The notes: generated from the letters alone by a model not told the origin. A DNA stretch of 64,000 bases from Devosia sp. (GCF_028290625.1 NZ_JAQGJM010000009.1:124001-188000), one strand, 5' to 3'; shown: positions 1-10,583, counted from the stretch's first letter. Numbers and translations: made by a program.

Positions 1-543
1 TGGATCCTCGAAAAGGCCAATGCGCGCCCCGAGATCGACGCCGAGATCGTCGACATCCGCGACTTCGACCTGCCGTTCTTTGACGAAATGGCCTCCAATG
101 CCTGGATGCCTTCGGTCAACCAGAACGCCGTCAAGTGGCAGAACAAGATTGGCGAATTCGATGGCTATATCGTCGTCGCCGCCGAATACAACCGCTCGAT
201 CACCGGCGCGCTGAAGAATGCCTTCGACCAGGCCTATAAGGAATGGACCAAGAAGGTTATCGGCTTCGTGGGCTACGGCACCGTTGGTGGCGCCCGCGCT
301 ATCGAGCATGCCCGCACCATCGCGATCGAACTGCAGATGGTCCCGACCCGTTCGGCCGTTCACATCGGCGGCGCTGATTTCGCTGCGGTCCATCCCGGCT
401 TCGGCGGCACCAAGGCCATTGCCGACCTCGAGGGTTCGATCGGCAATTCGGCCAAGGACATGCTGGACCAGGTGATCTGGTGGGGCAATGCCACCAAGGC
501 CGCCCGCGCCAATGATGCCGCGCTTGCCCAGGCTGCTGAATAG
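1..543 (+). CDS. NAD(P)H-dependent FMN reductase family protein (5' partial)
   Basis: The open frame runs into the window from its left edge, so the true start is missing; the ATG at 88 is internal because the family sequence (WILEKANARPE...) continues upstream in frame. The flavodoxin-like fold is recognisable from the VVAAEYNRSITGALKNAFD segment, the substrate and flavin-binding loop typical of NADPH-dependent FMN reductases and azoreductase-like quinone reductases. Expected role is cytosolic reduction of FMN or quinones by NAD(P)H. A second, divergent family member lies at 48088-48663. The frame closes with TAG and is followed by a hairpin terminator. The family call is secure; the substrate is not known. 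Confidence 0.85.
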   Translation, partial: WILEKANARPEIDAEIVDIRDFDLPFFDEMASNAWMPSVNQNAVKWQNKIGEFDGYIVVAAEYNRSITGALKNAFDQAYKEWTKKVIGFVGYGTVGGARAIEHARTIAIELQMVPTRSAVHIGGADFAAVHPGFGGTKAIADLEGSIGNSAKDMLDQVIWWGNATKAARANDAALAQAAE

Positions 544-579
544 GCTTTACGAAGACCTCCAAAGTCGTCGTTTACCGGC

Positions 580-607
580 AGGGGCCGCTCCGAAAGGGGC
601 GGCCCTT
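580..607 (+). terminator. Rho-independent terminator after FMN reductase
   Basis: GGGCCGCTCC and GGGGCGGCCC form a 10-bp stem with one G-T pair around a GAAA loop, followed by TTACTGTTT. It lies between the FMN reductase stop and kup and probably ends the first transcript. Confidence 0.65.
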
Positions 608-704
608 ACTGTTTGGGCTTGAACCATCGCGGCGGGAAAGTGTTGTGTGTGACCGGAGCCCGGTGTAGAGAGGCGCCGCCTTTGATCAAGAGAGCGCACG
701 GTTC

Positions 705-2627
705 ATGACGCAGACGAACACGCCCGGCATAGCCGCCGGGGTCGATGCGACCGACCAATCCGGACATTCCCGCAAAGACCTCAACATGCTCATTTTGGGC
801 GCGCTGGGGGTGGTTTATGGCGATATCGGCACCAGTCCGATCTATGCATTCCGTCAGGCGATGAGCATTCGGCCGGGTGCCTCTTCAAGCACCAACGAAA
901 TCCTGGGACTGCTGTCGCTCATCGTGTGGGCGCTGACGCTGACGGTGACCGTCAAATATATTTTCTTCGTGACTCGCGCCGACAATAACGGCGAAGGCGG
1001 CACGCTGTCGCTGGTGGCGCTGGCCCGCAAGACCTTCACCAAGGCCCCGGCCTGGATCACCGGCCTGGGCGTGCTGGGCGCGGCGCTGTTTTTCGGCGAC
1101 GCCATCATCACCCCGGCAATCTCGGTGTTGTCGGCCGTCGAGGGCCTGGAACTGGTGGCGCCCGACCTAACGCGCTGGGTGGTGCCGATCACGCTGGCGA
1201 TCATCGTCGGGGTGTTTTTCGTGCAGCGCTTTGGTACGGCCAAGGTCTCCGCGGTGTTCGGACCGGTCACTGCGCTGTGGTTTATCGTGCTGGGGGTTTC
1301 GGGCCTCGTGCATATCATTGGAGAGCCCAGGGTATTGCTGGCAATCAATCCGCTCCTCGGTATCCAATTCCTGATCACCCATATCGGCATCGCCTTCGTG
1401 GTGGTCGGCGCCATTTTCCTGGCGGTCACGGGGGCCGAGGCGCTTTATGTCGACCTTGGCCATTTTGGCCGCAAGCCCATCGTCATCGCCTGGTTCGGGC
1501 TGGTTTTTCCCTGCCTGCTGCTGAACTATTTCGGGCAGGGCGCCTATGTGCTGCAGGTGGGCGTCGAGAATGTCAAAAGCCCGTTCTTCGAGATGCAGCC
1601 GGAATGGGCGCTGGGGCCGTTCGTGGTGCTGGCGACGCTGGCAACCATCATCGCCAGCCAGGCGGTGATTTCTGGCACGTTCAGCCTGGCGCAGCAGGCC
1701 ATCGCGCTCAATATGTTGCCGCGCATGGTGGTGCTGCACACCTCGGAAACCCAGAGCGGGCAGGTCTACATGCCCCAGATCAATTCCATGCTGATGGTGG
1801 GCGTGCTGGTGCTGGTGCTGGCGTTCCGCAGTTCGGAAGCGCTGTCCAATGCCTATGGCATCGCGGTGTCCGGCGTGATGATCGTGACGCTGTTGCTGTT
1901 GCTGGTGGTGATGTGGCGTAACTGGAAATGGCATCCATTGGCGGTCATCGCCTTCGGCGTGCTGTTCACGGTCATCGATCTGGGATTCTTTGCCTCCAAT
2001 GCGTCCAAGCTGTTCCAGGGCGGCTGGATGCCGGCGCTGGTGGCGGCCGCGGTGGCACTGGTCATGGCGACCTGGATTTCCGGCCGGCGGCGCCTGGCCG
2101 ACAAGACGCGGCGCGACGAGGTGCCGTTGCAATTCCTGGTGGACAATCTTTCCAAGAAAAAGCCCACCATCGTACCGGGGACTGCTATATTCCTGACCAG
2201 CGATATCGAGGGGGCGCCGACGGCGCTGCTGCATAGCCTCAAGCACTACAAGGTGCTGCACGAGCAGAATGTCATCCTGACGGTCAACACCTCGGCCTCG
2301 CCGCGCGTCAATGACGACGAGAAGGTGCGGATCGAGGCGTATAACGAGCTGTTCAGCCGCGTCATCGTGACCTTCGGCTATATGGAAACGCCCAATATTC
2401 CCAAGGCGCTGGCGCTGGGCCGCAAGCTGGGGTGGAAGTTCGATATCATGAGTACGTCGTTCTTCCTGTCGCGGCGGTCGCTCAAGGCCGGCAACAAGCA
2501 GGGCCTGCTGCGCTTCTGGCAGGATCGGCTGTTCACGCGGCTGGCCCGCAACGCCAGCGACGCGACGGAATATTTCCACATCCCGACGGGGCGCGTGGTG
2601 GAGATCGGCACGCAGGTCGTCCTCTAA
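705..2627 (+). CDS. kup: Kup-type potassium uptake transporter
   Basis: 640 residues, a normal length for the KUP/HAK/KT family of K+/H+ symporters of the inner membrane. The family hallmark GDIGTSPIYAF lies at about residues 39-49 in the first membrane helix. About twelve hydrophobic segments follow to about residue 465, and a cytosolic C-terminal domain of roughly 160 residues ends in IPTGRVVEIGTQVVL. The long antisense ORF over this gene (1167-3008) is a high-GC shadow. The start at 705 gives the usual charged N-terminal extension before the first helix. The FAD monooxygenase follows after 14 bases, so the two may be co-transcribed, although no functional link is evident. Confidence 0.95.
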   Translation: MTQTNTPGIAAGVDATDQSGHSRKDLNMLILGALGVVYGDIGTSPIYAFRQAMSIRPGASSSTNEILGLLSLIVWALTLTVTVKYIFFVTRADNNGEGGTLSLVALARKTFTKAPAWITGLGVLGAALFFGDAIITPAISVLSAVEGLELVAPDLTRWVVPITLAIIVGVFFVQRFGTAKVSAVFGPVTALWFIVLGVSGLVHIIGEPRVLLAINPLLGIQFLITHIGIAFVVVGAIFLAVTGAEALYVDLGHFGRKPIVIAWFGLVFPCLLLNYFGQGAYVLQVGVENVKSPFFEMQPEWALGPFVVLATLATIIASQAVISGTFSLAQQAIALNMLPRMVVLHTSETQSGQVYMPQINSMLMVGVLVLVLAFRSSEALSNAYGIAVSGVMIVTLLLLLVVMWRNWKWHPLAVIAFGVLFTVIDLGFFASNASKLFQGGWMPALVAAAVALVMATWISGRRRLADKTRRDEVPLQFLVDNLSKKKPTIVPGTAIFLTSDIEGAPTALLHSLKHYKVLHEQNVILTVNTSASPRVNDDEKVRIEAYNELFSRVIVTFGYMETPNIPKALALGRKLGWKFDIMSTSFFLSRRSLKAGNKQGLLRFWQDRLFTRLARNASDATEYFHIPTGRVVEIGTQVVL

Positions 2628-2641
2628 GCAGCGGAAATGCG

Positions 2642-3871
2642 ATGCCGAAAGTGCTCGACATCGCAATTTGCGGCGCCGGACCGGCTGGCCTCGCCACGGC
2701 GCTGTATCTGCAACGGCTTGGGCACAATCCAGTTGTACTCGAGCGCTTCGATGCGCCCAAGCCGATCGGCTCGGGGCTGATCCTGCAGCCGACGGGGCAG
2801 GCAGTGTTGCACGATCTGGGGCTGTTGCCGGCCGTAGTGGCGTTGGGTTCGCCGATCGACCGGTTGTGCGGCATCGACGCGCGCAGCGGCCGCATGGTGC
2901 TCGATGTCGGCTACAAGGCATTGCCGAAGCTGGGCCGGGGTCTGGGCATTCACCGGGCGGCGCTGTTCGACGTGTTGCATGACGCCGTGCGGGCCGCCCG
3001 CAGCCCAATCCGCACCAGCAGTGAAATCGTGACGCTCCGCGATGCGGCGGCGGGGAAACGCACTCTGGTGCTTACTGGCGACCAGCAGTCGGAGGGCTTC
3101 GATCTGGTGGTCGATTGCCTTGGTGCGGGCTCGCCGCTCAAGAGCCATTCGCGAGCTCCCGGCAAGTCGCGCCCGCTGACGTTCGGCGCGATCTGGGCGA
3201 CGCTGCCTTGGCATGGCGCGGGGTTCGATCCTGGCGCGCTGTTGCAGCGCTACCGAGCCGCGAGCGTGATGGCTGGGGTATTGCCGATCGGGCAATCGAG
3301 CGATGGCGCGCCGCTGGCAGCGCTGTTCTGGAGCCTGAAGGCGGCGGATTACGAGGCATTGAAGCGCGATGGCCTCGACGCCTGGAAACGGGTGGTGCTG
3401 GAGAACTGGCCGGAGACGCTGCCGTATCTCGACGCGATCGCCGATTTTGAGACCATGACGCTGGCGCGCTATGTGCACCACACCATGGCCGATCCAACCG
3501 GCGACGGGCTGGTGTTTGTCGGCGACAGCGCCCATTCGACCAGTCCGCAATTGGGGCAGGGCGCCAATATGGCGTTGCTCGATGCGCGGGCGCTGTATGT
3601 GGGCCTACGCGACAAGGATGACGATCTGGAGGGAGCGCTGGGCCATTATGCTGGGCTGCGGCGGAACCATGTGCGGCTCTATCAGGCCCTCAGCGCCATG
3701 TTCACGCCGTTCTATCAATCCGATAGCCACGTGCTGCCAGTCATTCGTGATGTGTTCGTATCGGCACTAGCGCGAGTCCCGCCAGCGCCGCAGTTTCTAG
3801 CGGCCATGGTTTCGGGGGCACTGCTGTCGCCGATCAGGAAGCTTGGCCTGGAACAACCGCCGAGGGTTTAG
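2642..3871 (+). CDS. FAD-dependent monooxygenase (UbiH/PHBH-like)
   Basis: 409 residues when started at ATG 2642, which puts the Rossmann GxGxxG motif (ICGAGPAGLATAL) at residues 9-21 as the family requires; the longer ORF-track start at 2432 lies inside kup. The second FAD-binding motif, GLVFVGDSAHSTSPQLGQG, is at about residues 290-308. This is the group A flavoprotein hydroxylase architecture: FAD is reduced by NAD(P)H and an aromatic or related substrate is hydroxylated. The substrate cannot be read from sequence. The short gap to kup suggests read-through from that gene. The next feature is an intergenic palindromic repeat. Confidence 0.85.
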   Translation: MPKVLDIAICGAGPAGLATALYLQRLGHNPVVLERFDAPKPIGSGLILQPTGQAVLHDLGLLPAVVALGSPIDRLCGIDARSGRMVLDVGYKALPKLGRGLGIHRAALFDVLHDAVRAARSPIRTSSEIVTLRDAAAGKRTLVLTGDQQSEGFDLVVDCLGAGSPLKSHSRAPGKSRPLTFGAIWATLPWHGAGFDPGALLQRYRAASVMAGVLPIGQSSDGAPLAALFWSLKAADYEALKRDGLDAWKRVVLENWPETLPYLDAIADFETMTLARYVHHTMADPTGDGLVFVGDSAHSTSPQLGQGANMALLDARALYVGLRDKDDDLEGALGHYAGLRRNHVRLYQALSAMFTPFYQSDSHVLPVIRDVFVSALARVPPAPQFLAAMVSGALLSPIRKLGLEQPPRV

Positions 3872-3890
3872 GCCGCCTCAAGACCATCAC

Positions 3891-3984
3891 CCCCACGGGG
3901 TTATTCCCGCGTAGGCGGGAACCTCCGTTGGCGGTGCTGGGAGGAAAACAGAGGTTCCCGCCTACGCGGGAATGACCCTGTGGG
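3891..3984. repeat. Palindromic intergenic repeat, family 1 copy 1
   Basis: Two arms of about 37 bases face each other, with cores TTCCCGCGTAGGCGGGAACC and GGTTCCCGCCTACGCGGGAA, around a spacer of about 20 bases. A second copy with the same arms is at 26051-26146. It lies between converging genes. It resembles a REP/MITE-like dispersed element; the hairpin could also act as a bidirectional terminator. Confidence 0.8.
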
Positions 3985-3989
3985 TTAGC

Positions 3990-4427
3990 CTACTTCACCA
4001 TGTCCGGGCACACATAAGGCACCGTCGCGGCGACGAAATGCTGTTCCTGGATGTCCTTGCCGAGCTTGAGGTTCAGCACCAGTTCGGTGGGGCTGAGCGA
4101 GGCAATATCGGCGTTGATGGTCATGCCGTCCTCTTCCCAACTGATGGCGGTGTCGGAGACCTGCTGCCACTTGGAGAGGCGGTAGGTTTCCCAGCAGCTA
4201 TCGGAAACCAGAGTGCCATCTTCGAGGAAAATCTGCATTGGACCGGGTTGGCTGGCATCGGCATCGGCGCGCACCCAGACCTTGTTGAGCAATGGGTTGT
4301 CCGTATCGTCGCCAGCATCATCGGTGGCGTCCTCGGTGTCCTGGCCCATTGCCGGGGCGGTCGCCGTAGCGCCCACGCCCCAGACGGTCAGTAGCGCGAT
4401 GATGGCCGCCTTGGTATCCATGCCCAT
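3990..4427 (-). CDS. Hypothetical exported protein
   Basis: 145 residues from ATG 4427, chosen because AGGGAGA lies about 6 bases upstream and the N-terminus (MGMDTKAAIIALLTVWGVG...APAMGQ) then reads as a signal peptide cleaved near AMGQ. The ORF-track start at 4616 adds an unlikely leader of 63 residues. A short Asp/Glu/Thr-rich linker (DTEDATDDAGDDTDN) precedes a compact domain of about 95 residues with two cysteines (SCWETYR and YVCPDMVK), which may form a periplasmic disulfide. It loosely recalls small beta-barrel domains of META or lipocalin-like proteins, but I do not recognise the family. Function unknown. Confidence 0.7.
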   Translation of the reverse strand: MGMDTKAAIIALLTVWGVGATATAPAMGQDTEDATDDAGDDTDNPLLNKVWVRADADASQPGPMQIFLEDGTLVSDSCWETYRLSKWQQVSDTAISWEEDGMTINADIASLSPTELVLNLKLGKDIQEQHFVAATVPYVCPDMVK

Positions 4428-4546
4428 GCAAATTCTCCCTTGCCCATCCTGATCTGGTGATCGGGTCGCGACGCTACAAGAGTGGCGTCGCGAAAGCGGC
4501 GATTTTGCGTTGCCGCGGGGGTCGTTTAGCGATGCTTCGGAGGATG

Positions 4547-5674
4547 TTATCCGGCGAAGGCGCGCCGCTGCAGGGAGCGGTCCATGCTCTCGACGCGCTT
4601 GGTCTGGTTGGGCCACAAATCATATTGGTCGGAGCCGAGTTCCAGCTTGGCATGGACGGCCCAATTGGGATCGTCCAGCGCACCGCGCGCCAGGGCGACG
4701 AAGTCGGCCTCGCCGCTGCTGATGATGGCCTCAGCTTCGGTCGCGCCCGAAATCAGGCCAACGGCCATGGTGGGGATATCGGCGCCCTTGCGCACGGCTT
4801 CGGCGAACGGCACCTGGTAGCTGGCGATGGATTTGATCTGGCCGCCATGGAAGCCGCCGCTGGAGCAATCGACGACATCGACGCCGCGCGCCTTGAACTC
4901 CTTGGCCAGCACCACGCTGTCCTCGACCTGCCAGCCATCGGGATGGTTGTCGCTGACCGAAATACGCACCAGCAGCGGCTTGTCGGCCGGCCAGACGGCA
5001 CGCACGGCTTCCACCACTTCCAGCGGCAAGCGCATGCGGTTCTCACGGCTGCCACCATATTGGTCGGTGCGCTTATTGGCCAGCGGCGACAGGAACTGGT
5101 TGAGCAGATAGCCGTGCGCGGCGTGAACCTCCACCGTGTCGAAGCCGGCCTGCTCGGCGCGGATCGTGGCGGCCACGAAGGCGTCGACAATGCCCTTGAT
5201 ACCGGCAAGGTCCAACTCGGCGGGCAGGGAGAAGCCCGGCTCGTCGCTGTGGGCCGCGGCGGTTGGGGCCACCGGGGTCCACTCCGTATAGGCGACAGAT
5301 TCGCGGCCTGCCTCGGTGGTCAGAATGTCCTTGTTCCAGCCGATCGGTGTCGAAGCCTTACGGCCCGCATGGGCAAGCTGGATGCCGGCAGCGGCGCCCT
5401 GGTCGTGCAGGAAGTCGATAATGCGCGCCAGCGGGGCGATCTGTTCGTCCTTCCACAGCCCGAGATCGCCATAGGAAATGCGACCCTCGGCGGTCACGCC
5501 GGTGGCTTCCACAATCACTAGTCCAAAGCCGCCAATGGCGAACCGGCCCAGATGCACCAGGTGCCAGTCATTGGCGAAGCCATCCTTGGCCGAATATTGG
5601 CACATCGGCGCAACGACCGTGCGATTTCGCAAAGTCAGGCCACGCAGAGTGGCGGGGGAGAAGAGTTGGGACAT
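4547..5674 (-). CDS. Old yellow enzyme-type NADH:flavin oxidoreductase (YqjM-like)
   Basis: 375 residues, full length for an FMN-containing ene-reductase. The N-terminal LFSPATLRGLTLRNR leads into APMCQYSA; Cys25 matches the redox-modulating cysteine of the YqjM (thermophilic-like) subclass. HAGRKAS is at residues 102-108, and HAAHGYL at 184-190 supplies the substrate-anchoring His pair and Tyr. NKRTDQYGGSRENR is the family signature for the oligomer contact and phosphate region. It reduces activated C=C bonds with NAD(P)H in the cytosol; the natural substrate is unknown. It stands alone on the minus strand, 119 bases upstream of the exported protein gene. Confidence 0.92.
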   Translation of the reverse strand: MSQLFSPATLRGLTLRNRTVVAPMCQYSAKDGFANDWHLVHLGRFAIGGFGLVIVEATGVTAEGRISYGDLGLWKDEQIAPLARIIDFLHDQGAAAGIQLAHAGRKASTPIGWNKDILTTEAGRESVAYTEWTPVAPTAAAHSDEPGFSLPAELDLAGIKGIVDAFVAATIRAEQAGFDTVEVHAAHGYLLNQFLSPLANKRTDQYGGSRENRMRLPLEVVEAVRAVWPADKPLLVRISVSDNHPDGWQVEDSVVLAKEFKARGVDVVDCSSGGFHGGQIKSIASYQVPFAEAVRKGADIPTMAVGLISGATEAEAIISSGEADFVALARGALDDPNWAVHAKLELGSDQYDLWPNQTKRVESMDRSLQRRAFAG

Positions 5675-5871
5675 TTTGGAAGCTCGTGGTTATCGCGGCG
5701 GAAGATTTTTTGGACCATGCACCGGATGGCATCCATCGGCAAGTGCCGATGGAGTGTATCTGCCGTCCATTGCCTGCATGGAACAGGCGGCGCGGGCTTG
5801 GCGATAAGCTTCCGGCGCGGTATCAATGCGCCATGGCGGGGGCCATTCTGCTTGTTGGGGAAAACGCCACC

Positions 5872-6792
5872 GTGAAAGTCACACTCGATCTGGATGCGCT
5901 GGTCGCGGCCGGCAAACTGACCGCGGCGGAAGCCGCGCGGCTCAAGACCATGGCCGCCGCCGATACCGGCGCGCTGGGCACCAATATCTTCCTCGCCTTC
6001 GGCGCAGTTGCGGTGGCACTGGGCGTGGGGATTTTCCTGCCGACCCCGCAGACCGCGATCGTCATTGGCGCGCTGCTGGCCGGCCTGGGGCTGGCGCTCA
6101 CCCTCACGCGATCCACGCATTGGGCGGTTTTCGCCCAGATCGTCACCGTGATCGGTGCGCTGGGTATTCTGGGCGGCGTGTTCCTGCTGTCGGATGGTTC
6201 GATCTGGATCAATCTCGCCATGACGGTGATCCTGGCGGCGACAGCCGTGGTGGCGTCGTCTGGATTGCTGGCGGCGCTGTCCGTGCTGATGCTGGCGGCG
6301 ACGCTGGGCAGCGGCTCGTCGTATTGGCAGCCGAGCTGGTTCCTGGGCTTCGATCGTCCGGCGCTGACCATCGGCGCGCTGTCGCTGCTGACGCTGGCGC
6401 TGTATCTTGTGTCGCTGCGGCTAAAACCGGCGCAGGAGCGGCTGGCCATCATCGCCATGCGCACCGCGATCCTGATGGTCAACGCGGTGTTCGCCATCGG
6501 CTCGGTGTTCGGGGACGGTTATTTCGGTTGGCCCGCCCCGGTGTTCAGCATCGGCTGGGCGGTGGTGCTGATCGCCGTCGGCGTCTGGGCGATCATGGTC
6601 AACCGGCGCTGGCTGGTGAACACGGTCGCGGTGTTCGCCGCGATCCACTTTTTCTTCCGCTGGTTCGAATTCCTCGGCCCCAACCCCTTCGGCGTCCTCG
6701 GCGCTGGCCTGCTGCTGATCGGTTTCGGACTGGGACTGGCGCGGTTCAATCGCTGGATCGGGGCGCGGCGCGAGGGTATCGTCGCCGCGTAG
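5872..6792 (+). CDS. Multi-pass membrane protein, DUF2157-like
   Basis: 306 residues from GTG 5872, which has GGGGAA about ten bases upstream; an in-frame ATG at 5833 would add 13 residues. The N-terminal stretch LDALVAAGKLTAAEAARLK resembles the short helical module of DUF2157 proteins. It is followed by about ten hydrophobic helices in closely spaced pairs with small loops and no charged catalytic residues. The C-terminus is basic (RFNRWIGARREGIVAA), consistent with a cytosolic end. It is probably an inner-membrane protein of unknown function. It is separated by 99 bases from the TetR gene, so a shared promoter is unlikely. Confidence 0.7.
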   Translation: MKVTLDLDALVAAGKLTAAEAARLKTMAAADTGALGTNIFLAFGAVAVALGVGIFLPTPQTAIVIGALLAGLGLALTLTRSTHWAVFAQIVTVIGALGILGGVFLLSDGSIWINLAMTVILAATAVVASSGLLAALSVLMLAATLGSGSSYWQPSWFLGFDRPALTIGALSLLTLALYLVSLRLKPAQERLAIIAMRTAILMVNAVFAIGSVFGDGYFGWPAPVFSIGWAVVLIAVGVWAIMVNRRWLVNTVAVFAAIHFFFRWFEFLGPNPFGVLGAGLLLIGFGLGLARFNRWIGARREGIVAA

Positions 6793-6841
6793 GTCCGTGG
6801 GGGCATAATAGGACACATCCTCTTTTCTGCTTGCGCAGAAC

Positions 6842-6857
6842 CGTACCGTACGGTACG
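6842..6857. promoter_or_regulatory. Perfect 16-bp palindrome, candidate TetR operator
   Basis: CGTACCGTACGGTACG equals its own reverse complement and lies 34 bases before the GTG of the TetR regulator. Its position fits an autoregulatory operator that would also control the ilvC gene downstream. The assignment is inferred from position and symmetry. Confidence 0.6.
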
Positions 6858-6891
6858 CCTGCGTTCGAAAATGTAAAATGGGAATGGGACA

Positions 6892-8582
<1,691 letters not shown>

Positions 8583-8592
8583 GCAGATAGGG

Positions 8593-8617
8593 AACGGGGG
8601 CTTCGGCCCCCGTTTTC
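8593..8617 (+). terminator. Rho-independent terminator of ilvC
   Basis: AACGGGGGC and GCCCCCGTT pair perfectly around a TTCG tetraloop and are followed by TTC TTA, right after the ilvC stop. Confidence 0.9.
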
Positions 8618-8635
8618 TTATCGGACCACTCGATC

Positions 8636-9349
8636 ATGAAACCCTCGATCACGCCCATCGCCGGCACCGACATTCGGCTGGTCCCTGGCGACTGGCCGCT
8701 GCCGGCTGATTTGCGAGCGCAGGTCGGTCCTTCCTGGGCAAAGCTGTCGTCTGCTAATCCGCATCTGTGGGACGGTCGGATCATCGGCGTTTCGTCGCCG
8801 CGCATCGATGCCGACGGCGTGCTGCGCGCCGAAGCGCGGGTGGATGCCTATTCGGCTTTCCTGACCTGGCGCGAGCTTGGCTTTCCGGAAATCGGCATGC
8901 GCAATCTGTTCGGCTCGGCGGTGATTGTGACGAGCGACAATGCGCTGATCTTCGGTGTCATGGGCGCCCAGACCGCCAATGCCGGCCGCGTCTATCCGCC
9001 CGGTGGATCGCTCGAGCCGCGCGACGTGCTGGCTGACGGACGTGTGGATGTCGCCGGCTGCACTGATCTCGAGCTTGAGGAAGAAACCGGGCTCAAGGCC
9101 AGCATGGCACGACGCGGCAAGGTCGTGGCCGTATGGGACGGCCCGCGTATTTCGATCGCCCAGCTTTATCATTTCGACGAACCGGCCGAGCGGCTGGTGA
9201 CGCGCATCCGGGCGAACCTTGACCAACAGGAGCACCGGGAACTGGCCGATGTCGTGACTATCCGCTCCGGTGCGGAGGCCAAGCGGGTGGGAGGCGTGTC
9301 GTACGCCGTGGCCGTCGCGGAAGCGTTTGCCGACGGCAGCCTCGGCTAA
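8636..9349 (+). CDS. NUDIX-like hydrolase
   Basis: 237 residues. The C-terminal half carries a NUDIX-box-like stretch: GGSLEPRD followed by DLELEEETGL at about residues 142-152. In the consensus REUXEEXGU the arginine is replaced by leucine, although both glutamates are kept. The N-terminal half (DIRLVPGDWPLPADLRAQVG and RVDAYSAFLTWRELGFPEIG) resembles the lid region of proteins annotated as NUDIX hydrolases in Rhizobiales. Expected to act on a nucleoside diphosphate derivative, but the missing arginine makes activity uncertain. The ATG lies 19 bases after the ilvC terminator. It converges with the cupin gene. Confidence 0.7.
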   Translation: MKPSITPIAGTDIRLVPGDWPLPADLRAQVGPSWAKLSSANPHLWDGRIIGVSSPRIDADGVLRAEARVDAYSAFLTWRELGFPEIGMRNLFGSAVIVTSDNALIFGVMGAQTANAGRVYPPGGSLEPRDVLADGRVDVAGCTDLELEEETGLKASMARRGKVVAVWDGPRISIAQLYHFDEPAERLVTRIRANLDQQEHRELADVVTIRSGAEAKRVGGVSYAVAVAEAFADGSLG

Positions 9350-9352
9350 AGC

Positions 9353-9724
9353 CTAAAGCAGCACCACACTTTCCTGCTCGTTGGGATCGGTGCGAGCGAT
9401 GAGGGCCCGCGCGATCTTGTCGGTCGGGTTGAAGGGCTGATGCGGCACCCCGGCGGGGATATAGACGTAGTCGCCCTCATGGACCTCATCGAGAAATTCG
9501 AGATTGGGGCCGTGGTAAAATGAGGTGCTGCCCTCGAGCTGGAAGATCGCCGTTTCGTGGGCCTCGTGATAATGCGGCTTGGCCTTGCCGCCAGGTGGCA
9601 TGACCAGCATGTGCATGCAGATGCCCGTCGATCCCGCGGATTCCGCCGAGACGCCAGCGAAGTAATCCAGTCCCTGTTTGCCATGAAATCCGGCGCCACC
9701 CCGGATCACCTTGCATTGCGCCAT
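9353..9724 (-). CDS. Small cupin-domain protein
   Basis: 123 residues forming a single cupin barrel. Motif 1 is seen as KPHYHEAHETAIFQLEG (two His then Glu and a later His) at about residues 49-65, and motif 2 as GDYVYIPAGVPHQPFNPT at about 84-101, with the metal-binding His in PHQ. Such proteins bind a divalent metal and act as isomerases, dioxygenases or sugar-modifying enzymes; the substrate cannot be assigned. It is the only full gene in this short minus-strand stretch apart from the DUF1127 ORF just upstream at 9771-9917, and it converges with the NUDIX-like gene, leaving three bases between them. Confidence 0.85.
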   Translation of the reverse strand: MAQCKVIRGGAGFHGKQGLDYFAGVSAESAGSTGICMHMLVMPPGGKAKPHYHEAHETAIFQLEGSTSFYHGPNLEFLDEVHEGDYVYIPAGVPHQPFNPTDKIARALIARTDPNEQESVVLL

Positions 9725-9770
9725 TACTGCCTCCCGCTGCTAGCAGGAGACAGCATGCCGCAATTCGCAA

Positions 9771-9917
9771 TCAGGCGGTCTTCTTTTTTGGGCTGCGGCG
9801 GAAATCTTCGCGGCTGAGGCCGATATCGGCGAGCATGCGATCGTCGAGATGGTGGATGCTCTGCACGCGGGAGCGGGTACGATAGCTGAGCAGCAGCGAG
9901 CTGATGAGATTGGTCAT
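9771..9917 (-). CDS. DUF1127 small basic protein
   Basis: A 48-residue ORF too short for the track. It reads MTNLISSLLLSYRTRSR, then LDDRMLADIGLSREDF, ending RRSPKKKTA. The LDDRxLxDIGLsRxD signature is the hallmark of DUF1127 (YjiS-like) proteins, arginine-rich peptides common in Rhizobiales. Several family members have been linked to RNA turnover and to phosphate or stress responses. AGGGA lies about nine bases before the ATG. It is 46 bases upstream of the cupin gene on the same strand, so co-transcription is possible. Confidence 0.85.
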   Translation of the reverse strand: MTNLISSLLLSYRTRSRVQSIHHLDDRMLADIGLSREDFRRSPKKKTA

Positions 9918-10085
9918 GGTGGAAATCCCTGGATGAATGACGGCGGGGCCGTCGTGTTGGGCGCTGTATGATGGGGCGTGGGTGAACCGGGACTGAATGA
10001 TCGGTTGTCGACGAAATCACCCCATGACAGGGATTTGGATTATCGATAATACAATGAACCAAAATCCAAACGGGGGAGTCGGCTC

Positions 10086-10583
10086 GTGTCTGTGCAAAGT
10101 GACCTGGAAATCATCGCCGAGCAGGAGCGTCAGCTCGTTTTAACGCAGTTTGACGAGGACATTGCCTTCGCCATCGGCGCACATGTTCGCGAGGCGGGCA
10201 GGGCGCTCGGCAAGGGCGTGGCGGTGGGCGTGACCCTTTGGGATCGCACCATGTTCTATGGCGTGACCGCGGGCGCATCGGCCGGCAATCGCGCCTGGGT
10301 CGAGCGCAAGAGCAATACCGTGCGCCTGCAGATGAAAAGCACCTATCGCATAGTGCTCGAACGTGGCGACAAGCCGCGCCTGTTCGAGGATAGCTGGGCG
10401 CTGGACCCGGCGCTCTATGTCATCGCCGGCGGCGCATTCCCCATCGTTATGAAGGGGATCGGCATTGTCGGCGCCGTGGCCACGTCCGGCCTCAGCGAGC
10501 GCGACGACCACGAATTGTCCCGCCGCGCCATCGCCGTGGCGATCGGCCGGAGCCCGGACGATTTGGCGCTGCCAGCGGTATAG
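10086..10583 (+). CDS. UPF0303 / HbpS-like heme-degrading domain protein, copy 1
   Basis: 165 residues from GTG 10086, preceded by GGGGGAG. The sequence follows the UPF0303 (YBR137W-like, HbpS/GlcG fold) pattern: an N-terminal helix (LEIIAEQERQLVLTQFDEDIAF), the conserved WDRTMFY, WVERKSNTVRL and the glycine-rich ALYVIAGGAFPIVMKGIGIVGAVATSGLSERDDHEL. Members of this fold bind small molecules or heme, though the function of UPF0303 proteins is not settled. A second full-length family member begins 79 bases downstream on the same strand, indicating an old tandem duplication. Confidence 0.8.
   Translation: MSVQSDLEIIAEQERQLVLTQFDEDIAFAIGAHVREAGRALGKGVAVGVTLWDRTMFYGVTAGASAGNRAWVERKSNTVRLQMKSTYRIVLERGDKPRLFEDSWALDPALYVIAGGAFPIVMKGIGIVGAVATSGLSERDDHELSRRAIAVAIGRSPDDLALPAV

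Noticed and set aside
1167-3008. 613-residue minus-strand ORF across kup and the monooxygenase
   Set aside because: It spans two intact plus-strand genes with clear motifs and has a shadow-type composition.
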